A stretch of DNA of 10,335 nucleotides from Candidatus Tectimicrobiota bacterium (GTDB lineage: Bacteria; UBA8248): positions 1 to 10,335 of the forward strand of contig JACPCT010000277.1 in the NCBI GenBank assembly GCA_016184445.1. Reading direction: 5' to 3'. Every line of letters starts with the position of its first letter. The stretch's first letter is position 1. Shown here one piece after another: positions 6,264 through 10,335 of the stretch. The position numbers and the translations under genes are program-made. The notes under the pieces are model-generated. The model did no database searches and was not told the origin of the DNA. It saw only the letters and a program-made list of their open reading frames with translations.

Positions 6264-6830
6264 ATGGCCTTCCGGGTGAGCCTGTATGCGGCGCGGTGCC
6301 TCACGCTGGCCCGGCTGGCGGGCATCCCGGTCTTCGCCGCGTGGCTCCTCGCCGCCCGGCCCGAAGGCCCGGGGGCGGGCGCCGCGCTGTTCCTCTGCTA
6401 CCTGCTGTTCCCGCTCTCGGACCTCGCGGATGGCCCCCTGGCGCGCTGGGCGGGCGGGGCGCGGCCGTTGTGGGGGCGGCTCGACGCCCTCGCCGACATC
6501 GCCTTCAACACGGCGGCTCTCTCCACCGCCGCCTGGACGGGCTGGGTGGGCCCTTGGGCCCCGGCGTCGGTGGCGATCCTCGGGGCACGCTTCCTCTGGC
6601 GGGGGACGGAGGCGGGCCGCGACCCGATGGGGAAGGCGGCCGGCGTGCTCTTCTACTTGTTGACGGGCGCCGTGGCGGCGGGAGCGGCCTTTGCGGCGGG
6701 GGGAGGCGGGTGGCGCTGGTGGATCGCCCGGGCCGGGGACGCCGTTGCGCTCTATGCGCTCATTGTCCTGCTGAGGGGGATGACGCGCGGCTCCCGAGGA
6801 GGTCCGCGTACACCCTCGGGAGGAAGATGA
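6264..6830 (+). CDS. CDP-alcohol phosphatidyltransferase family membrane protein
   Basis: This 188-residue membrane protein belongs to the family that swaps an alcohol onto a CDP-activated lipid, as in phosphatidylglycerophosphate, phosphatidylinositol or cardiolipin synthesis. The signature runs from D53 to D78: D53-LA-D56-G57-PL-A60-R61, then eight residues, then D74 and D78, the four Asp that bind metal and the CDP group. The position normally held by the second Gly of the motif is Trp70, with a Gly directly after it. Hydrophobic segments lie at about 15-31, 37-50, 98-110, 127-147 and 158-171, shorter than typical six-helix members but similar. ATG 6264 has only a weak ribosome site; GTG 6276 is an alternative. 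The gene diverges from the molybdoenzyme operon, and its last 71 bases overlap the 3' end of the opposite-strand membrane gene. The substrate alcohol cannot be deduced. Confidence 0.82.
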   Translation: MAFRVSLYAARCLTLARLAGIPVFAAWLLAARPEGPGAGAALFLCYLLFPLSDLADGPLARWAGGARPLWGRLDALADIAFNTAALSTAAWTGWVGPWAPASVAILGARFLWRGTEAGRDPMGKAAGVLFYLLTGAVAAGAAFAAGGGGWRWWIARAGDAVALYALIVLLRGMTRGSRGGPRTPSGGR

Positions 6831-7731
6831 GGCCATAGGCCCCGTTCGCCAGCATGAAGGTCAGGTGGGAGGCCAGGCTGTAGGCGAGGATGTCGGCCTC
6901 CGGGGCGTGCCCGCGGAAGAAGAAGATCCAGGCGGCCTGGGAGGTCCCCAGGTGGGCCACCGTGACCGGCAGGGCGCCGATGAAGAAGACCACGGGCAGG
7001 AAGGCCAGGAGGTGGAGGAGGGGGATCTCGATCCCGAAGAACCTCAGCGCCTGGCTGTGGATGAGGAGCGAGAGGAGGGTCACCGACCCCTTCAGGGCGA
7101 GCACCGTGAGGCAGTGCCCCGGGCGCAGCCGCCCGAAGGTGGAGAGCAGGACGTTCCCCCCGAAGCGCCTGCCCAGGGCGCCCAATCCCCCCCGGGCCAC
7201 TCCCAGGACCAAGACCCAGATGATCGCGAGCGCCAGGGGGGCGGCGAGCAGGACCGCCGGGGCCCGGCCCGGGAAGGAGAGCATCCCCGCCGTCGCGAAG
7301 AGGCAGAGGTTCGTCACCTCCAGCAGGATCAGGGCGGCCACCGTGCCCGCGAGCCGCCCCAGGGGGGTCTGGAAGCGGCGGTGGATGTAGAGGGCGAGCC
7401 CCGCCTGGGCGAGCTGGGTGTTGAGGATGGAGATGATGTAGGTGGCCGCGCGCACGGGCAGCAGCTCCCGGTAGCGGATGGGCCCGTGGAACCAGCGGAT
7501 CATCCGGGAGAGCACCAAGGTGTCCACCAGGAAGAACACGGTCGAGAGGCAGGCCATCAGCAGGAGGAAGGGGGGAAGGTCGGCCCTGGAGAGCGCCTCC
7601 CAGAAGCGCCTGAAGGGGATGCGCCAGAAGATGGCGGCGAAGATGAGGGCCGTCAGCGCCAGGGGGATGGCCTGGCGGAGGAGGCCCGGCCCTCCGGAGG
7701 AGCTCTGCGCCACCGCGCCTGGGTTCGTCAC
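6760..7731 (-). CDS. LPG-synthase-type transmembrane protein (YbhN/UPF0104-like)
   Basis: This 323-residue integral membrane protein has about eight hydrophobic segments (for example 19-36, 54-76, 94-112, 128-150, 158-178, 208-224, 240-258 and 281-306). It resembles the transmembrane half of lysylphosphatidylglycerol synthase (PF03706, UPF0104), members of which occur alone as putative lipid flippases or transporters. The LPVTVAHLGTSQAAWIFFF segment (254-272) occupies the place of the family's conserved Pro/Gly motif. No aminoacyl-transferase domain follows, so it is not an LPG synthase. The start is GTG 7731, only six bases after the TAG of the SDR gene and in the same reading frame; no clear ribosome site lies between, so coupling to the upstream gene is likely. 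Its 3' end overlaps the convergent CDP-alcohol gene by 71 bases. Role inferred: moving or sensing a lipid or polyprenyl-linked molecule. Confidence 0.8.
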   Translation of the reverse strand: MTNPGAVAQSSSGGPGLLRQAIPLALTALIFAAIFWRIPFRRFWEALSRADLPPFLLLMACLSTVFFLVDTLVLSRMIRWFHGPIRYRELLPVRAATYIISILNTQLAQAGLALYIHRRFQTPLGRLAGTVAALILLEVTNLCLFATAGMLSFPGRAPAVLLAAPLALAIIWVLVLGVARGGLGALGRRFGGNVLLSTFGRLRPGHCLTVLALKGSVTLLSLLIHSQALRFFGIEIPLLHLLAFLPVVFFIGALPVTVAHLGTSQAAWIFFFRGHAPEADILAYSLASHLTFMLANGAYGLIFLPRVYADLLGSRASSPSAGQ

Positions 7732-7737
7732 CGCGCC

Positions 7738-8646
7738 CTAGCCCGCCCCTGAGAAGGACTGGTCCAAGGCTTCGTTCACCGGCGTGAAGGGGAAGGGCAG
7801 GGAGGCGCGGGCGGCCAGGGGGTCGCCCAGGTGCTCCCGGAAGAGGATGTCGAAGACCGACCGGTTCCACCCCAGCGAGGGGGCGAGGAGGCCGGTCAGC
7901 GCCGCCGTCAGCCAGCCCGCCGTCCGGGGGATGGGGAAGATGCGGGGGCGCCTCCCCATCCGCTGGCCCACCCGGCGCAGCAGCTCGGCGTAGGAGAGGG
8001 TCTCGGGCCCCACCAGGTCCAGCACCTTGAGGGGCTGGCCGGGCGCCAGGGCGAGGGCCCACTCGATCGCCGCGAGGACGTCGGCGAGGGCGATGGGCTG
8101 GAGCCGCACCGAGCCGCCGCTCACCAGGGGGGTGAGGGGGGCGCTGGCGAGCTGGCGGAGCTTGCGCATGGAGGGGCAGCCGGGGCCCAGGATCATCGGA
8201 ACGCGGAAGATCGCCCCCGCGAAGCGCTGCTGGCGGAGGAGCTCCTCGGCGAACCCCTTGGAGCGCAGGTAGCCGTTCCGCGAGGCGGGGTCCGCGCCCG
8301 GGAAGCTGAGGTAGGCGAAGTGCTTGACGCCCGCCGCCTCGGCCGCCTCGGCCACGGCGCGGGTGGGGTCGGTGTTCGCCTCGATGAGGGTCTCGGGGGG
8401 GCGGGGGAGGAGGGCCCCCGCGAGATGGACGACGGCGTCCGCCCCCTCGACGCAGCGCCGCACCGAGGCCGGGTCCGCGTAGCGGACCTCGAGCACCTCG
8501 GCGTCGAGGGGACGCAGGTCGTGGGAGCGGTCCAGGCTCCGCACCAGGGCCCTCAGCCGGGTGGGGACGATGGTGGAGCTGCGGCCGAGGTGCTGGATGA
8601 GCGCCTTGCCGACGGCGCCGTTCGCTCCGGTGATGACGATGTCGAT
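7738..8646 (-). CDS. Atypical SDR (NAD(P)-dependent epimerase/NmrA/NDUFA9-like) with a non-standard start
   Basis: About 302 residues if read from the ATC codon at 8646. The Rossmann motif TGANGAVGKAL (residues 6-16, GxxGxxG) sits at the very N-terminus, followed by VVHLAGALL (72-80), a YLSFPGA strand (112-118) and the Y126-x3-K130 pair in YLRSKG, then FRVPMILGPG (147-156). These place it with atypical SDRs that act as NAD(P)-dependent epimerases, reductases or NDUFA9-like proteins. The first ATG, GTG or TTG in frame is GTG 8544, which would delete the whole cofactor motif. An AGGAG (8658-8654) stands seven bases before ATC 8646, so translation probably starts there, or an ATG has been lost to mutation or sequencing error. 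Its TAG is six bases before the next gene. It lies between the aldo/keto reductase and the membrane gene in one operon. The substrate is unknown. Confidence 0.78.
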   Translation of the reverse strand: MDIVITGANGAVGKALIQHLGRSSTIVPTRLRALVRSLDRSHDLRPLDAEVLEVRYADPASVRRCVEGADAVVHLAGALLPRPPETLIEANTDPTRAVAEAAEAAGVKHFAYLSFPGADPASRNGYLRSKGFAEELLRQQRFAGAIFRVPMILGPGCPSMRKLRQLASAPLTPLVSGGSVRLQPIALADVLAAIEWALALAPGQPLKVLDLVGPETLSYAELLRRVGQRMGRRPRIFPIPRTAGWLTAALTGLLAPSLGWNRSVFDILFREHLGDPLAARASLPFPFTPVNEALDQSFSGAG

Positions 8647-8653
8647 GATGCGA

Positions 8654-8658
8654 CTCCT
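8654..8658 (-). promoter_or_regulatory. Ribosome binding site of the SDR gene, pointing to an ATC start
   Basis: AGGAG on the minus strand lies seven bases before ATC 8646 and four before ATC 8649. No ATG, GTG or TTG occurs in this frame between the TAG at 8692 and GTG 8544, so this site marks the translation start despite the unusual codon. Confidence 0.6.
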
Positions 8659-8663
8659 GGCTG

Positions 8664-8679
8664 TGCGGCCGGGGCCGCA
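8664..8679. repeat. Short GC hairpin between the aldo/keto reductase and SDR genes
   Basis: TGCGGCC (8664-8670) and GGCCGCA (8673-8679) are perfect inverted repeats with two bases between. It falls in the 45-base gap between the two genes, just upstream of the SDR ribosome site, where it could modulate translation or mRNA processing. It has no T-run, so it is unlikely to be a terminator. Confidence 0.35.
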
Positions 8680-8691
8680 AGAACCCCCGCC

Positions 8692-9948
8692 CTAGACGGC
8701 CGGCAGCGCCCCGCCCCTGCCGGAGAGCATCCGGTGGGTGGGCCGGAGGAGGGTCTGGACGGGAAGACCATAGGTGCACGAGCCCGCGCAGGCCTGGTGG
8801 GTGCAGGTCAGGCAGGCCGAGGCGCCGGCCCCGAGCAGGGCGTATTCGCCGCGGGCGAGCCGCAGGTCGCCGTAGTCCACGGCGTACATCCGGGTCCTGA
8901 GCACGTCGGCGATGGGCACCCCGGCGGGGCAGGCGCCCGCGCAGTCGTTGCAGGCGTGGCGGCAGTAGGAGGCCCCGTTCAGCTTGGCGTAGCGGTAGAG
9001 CAGCGGCAGGTCCTGCCGCGCGGTGGTCCTCCAGCCGGAGGCGGCGAGGTACTCGTCGATGCCCTCCTGGCCCGTCATGGAGATGATGAGGGCGTCCACG
9101 TCGGGGTTGGAGAGCACCCAGCGGAAGGCCGCCTGGGCGAAGGTGGCCCCTCCCCTCTCGTAGGGGCGCATGTCGTTCAGGCGGGCGCCCATGAGGGTCT
9201 TCATGGCCACCACGCCCACCCCCTTGGCCTTCGCCTTCTTGAGGATCCGCGGGAGGTCCGGGTGGCGGGAGATGAAGTCGAAGCCGCGGGTGAAGCGCTG
9301 GTAGAAGGCGGGGTCCATGCCGAAGTTGTAGGACACGAGGATGACGTCGAAGCGGCCCGAGTCGACCACGTAGTCCATGCACTCGATGAGGCGGCCGGCG
9401 TGCCCCGAGGCGCCGGAGAAGCGGATCTTCCCCTGCCGCTTCGCCAGATCGGTGAACGCGTGCCACTCCGGGCTCTTGAGGCGGTCCACGTCGTTGACGG
9501 CGTGGTGGAAGTAGACGTCCACGTGGTCGGTGCGCAGGCGGCGGAGGCTCCCCTCCAGGGAGCGCATGAGGGAGTCCCTCGTCTCCCCGCCGCTGACGTA
9601 GACCTTGGAGGTGAGGTACACCTTGTCGCGCTTGCCGCGCAGGGCGTTGCCGATGGTCGTCTCCGAGGAGCCGCCGGTGTAGCTCTCGGCGGTGTCGAAG
9701 TAGTTGATGCCGCGATCCAGGGCGTGGAGGACGACCCGCTCCTCCCCCGAGCCGAGGCGGCTGCCCCCGAAGGAGATGTCCGAGATCTTGAGGCCTGTCT
9801 TGCCCAGGGGGTTGTAGCGGCGCACGCGCGGCGGCGCCGCCTCCGGCGCGGACGGAACAAGGCCCAGCACCCCGGCTCCCAGGCCCGCGAGGGCGGTTCG
9901 CCTCAGGAATTCCCGGCGGCCCAGCTCCCCGTCCACTCCCGGCGTCAT
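8692..9948 (-). CDS. Tat-exported aldo/keto reductase with C-terminal iron-sulfur motifs
   Basis: This 418-residue protein begins with a twin-arginine signal: GRREFLRR (10-17) followed by a hydrophobic stretch and APEAA near 34-38, so it is probably folded in the cytoplasm and exported. Residues 45-310 are an aldo/keto reductase barrel. The catalytic tetrad is visible as D85 and Y90 (FDTAESY), K115 (LTSK) and H149 (YFHHAV). The C-terminus adds two cysteine clusters: C329-x3-C333-x2-C336-x3-C340-P, a [4Fe-4S] ferredoxin-like motif, and C379-x2-C382-x4-C387-x3-C391. Aldo/keto reductases with C-terminal ferredoxin modules are known (COG1453 type). Export raises the question of its electron donor, because NADPH is not available in the periplasm. 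ATG 9948 has a strong GGAGG seven bases upstream (9960-9956). It heads the operon with the SDR and membrane genes. The substrate is not evident. Confidence 0.9.
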   Translation of the reverse strand: MTPGVDGELGRREFLRRTALAGLGAGVLGLVPSAPEAAPPRVRRYNPLGKTGLKISDISFGGSRLGSGEERVVLHALDRGINYFDTAESYTGGSSETTIGNALRGKRDKVYLTSKVYVSGGETRDSLMRSLEGSLRRLRTDHVDVYFHHAVNDVDRLKSPEWHAFTDLAKRQGKIRFSGASGHAGRLIECMDYVVDSGRFDVILVSYNFGMDPAFYQRFTRGFDFISRHPDLPRILKKAKAKGVGVVAMKTLMGARLNDMRPYERGGATFAQAAFRWVLSNPDVDALIISMTGQEGIDEYLAASGWRTTARQDLPLLYRYAKLNGASYCRHACNDCAGACPAGVPIADVLRTRMYAVDYGDLRLARGEYALLGAGASACLTCTHQACAGSCTYGLPVQTLLRPTHRMLSGRGGALPAV

Positions 9949-9978
9949 GTCGGCACCTCCCCAAAGGGCTCCCCGGCG

Positions 9979-10007
9979 ATCCCACCCTTTTTTCGGGCGG
10001 GGGTCAA
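9979..10007 (-). promoter_or_regulatory. Candidate promoter of the aldo/keto reductase operon
   Basis: On the minus strand TTGACC (10007-10002, five of six matches) is followed after 17 bases by TGGGAT (9984-9979, three of six). A start site about seven bases on would give a short 5' UTR before ATG 9948. The -10 is weak, so this is tentative. Confidence 0.35.
9981..10001 (-). repeat. Small hairpin overlapping the aldo/keto reductase promoter
   Basis: On the minus strand CCCGCCC (10001-9995) and GGGTGGG (9987-9981) can pair over seven positions, including one G-U, around a loop of a G and six A. It folds well only in minus-strand RNA. It overlaps the proposed spacer and -10, so it may be chance. 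Confidence 0.25.
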
Positions 10008-10069
10008 CTGGGCGTTTGGCTGTCCCTGGCCGGGGCCGGCCCCTTCTGGCGGCAGGGTCCCGCCGCCCC

Positions 10070-10075
10070 TATAAT
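10070..10075 (+). promoter_or_regulatory. TATAAT -10 box before the methyltransferase gene
   Basis: A perfect TATAAT stands out in very GC-rich sequence, 34 bases before GTG 10110. The base positions 17 upstream (TGGCGG at 10047-10052) are a poor -35. A transcript starting near 10082 would have a leader of just under 30 bases. Confidence 0.55.
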
Positions 10076-10109
10076 TGCTCCGATCCCGCCCCCGTGAACC
10101 GGAGGATGC

Positions 10110-10335
10110 GTGCGGATACTGGACGTGGGATGCGGCCGGGCGAAGGCCCGGGGCGCGGTCGGCCTCGACCTCAACCCGGCCACCGACGCCGATGTCCTGG
10201 GCGACGCCTCCCGGCACGGCTTCCCGTTCCGGGAGGCGTGCTTCGACCGGGTGGTCGTCCGCCACATCGTCGAGCACGTGGAGAGCCCGGTGCGCTTCCT
10301 GGAGGAGATCCACCGGGTCGCGCGCGACGGGGCCG
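10110..10335 (+). CDS. Class I SAM-dependent methyltransferase, N-terminal part
   Basis: The frame from GTG 10110 runs open to the window edge and encodes 75 residues. It starts directly with the SAM-binding motif I, RILDVGCGRAK (residues 2-12), then GLDLNPATDADVLGD (18-32; the acidic residue binding the SAM ribose in this family is in LDLNP), and FDRVVVRHIVEHVESP (46-61) with FLEEIHRVAR. This compact form, beginning at motif I, is typical of small methyltransferases often found in polysaccharide or lipid clusters. GGAGG (10101-10105) lies four bases before the GTG. The ATG at 10106 is in another frame that does not give these motifs. The C-terminal part is missing because the window ends, so the substrate cannot be judged. 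Confidence 0.85.
   Translation, partial: MRILDVGCGRAKARGAVGLDLNPATDADVLGDASRHGFPFREACFDRVVVRHIVEHVESPVRFLEEIHRVARDGA

Noticed and set aside
6752..9985. 1077-residue minus-strand frame across the second operon
   Set aside because: It runs in a different frame through three genes with intact motifs in their own frames, and reads as Pro/Arg/Gly-rich shadow.
7831..10074. 747-residue plus-strand frame opposite the aldo/keto reductase and SDR genes
   Set aside because: It spans two recognised opposite-strand genes and the space between them, has no domain motif, and is low in complexity.
1..10335. CRISPR array, tRNA, rRNA, insertion sequence or phage genes
   Set aside because: No regularly spaced repeats, no tRNA-like cloverleaf seen by eye, and no transposase, integrase or phage structural motifs in any credible frame.

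Overview
The window is GC-rich (about 70% by eye) and tightly packed, with strong third-position GC bias that leaves long open frames opposite the real genes. A Tat-exported oxidoreductase, a membrane-bound molybdoenzyme with its own maturation chaperone and a CDP-alcohol phosphotransferase fit a high-GC Gram-negative bacterium with respiratory metabolism. Deltaproteobacterial, Rokubacteria-like or Tectomicrobia-like lineages are possible, but the sequence does not fix the phylum.

Layout. The 3' tail of an unidentified plus-strand gene (1-107) is followed by an AT-rich regulatory stretch with nested inverted repeats, then a small basic coiled-coil/winged-helix protein (293-658, +). A gene-free spacer of about 330 bases (659-988) is full of hairpins, including a REP-like pair. 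Next is a minus-strand operon, read from 6035 down to 989: a fused four-cluster ferredoxin/NrfD membrane protein, a 958-residue bis-MGD molybdoenzyme, and a TorD-type chaperone whose ATG overlaps the molybdoenzyme stop by 4 bases. A divergent control region (6036-6263) separates it from a CDP-alcohol phosphatidyltransferase-like gene (6264-6830, +).

That gene runs tail-to-tail, with 71 bases shared, into a second minus-strand operon read from 9948 to 6760: a Tat-exported aldo/keto reductase with two C-terminal cysteine clusters, an atypical SDR whose only sensible start is an ATC codon, and an LPG-synthase/flippase-type membrane protein. Divergent from it, with its own TATAAT box, is the start of a class I SAM methyltransferase (10110 to the window end).

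How the parts work together. The molybdenum operon encodes a complete two-subunit quinone-linked oxidoreductase plus its chaperone. No catalytic or electron-transfer subunit carries a Tat signal, so the active site probably faces the cytoplasm, as in the phenylacetyl-CoA oxidoreductase (PadB) and sulfite dehydrogenase (SoeA) relatives. The substrate cannot be read from the sequence. The second operon and the CDP-alcohol gene suggest envelope-lipid or isoprenoid-related redox chemistry, but this is inference from domain types. The most unusual points are the FeS-NrfD fusion, the start-codon-less SDR, the Tat-exported FeS aldo/keto reductase, the altered CDP-alcohol motif and the nested operator-like repeats.
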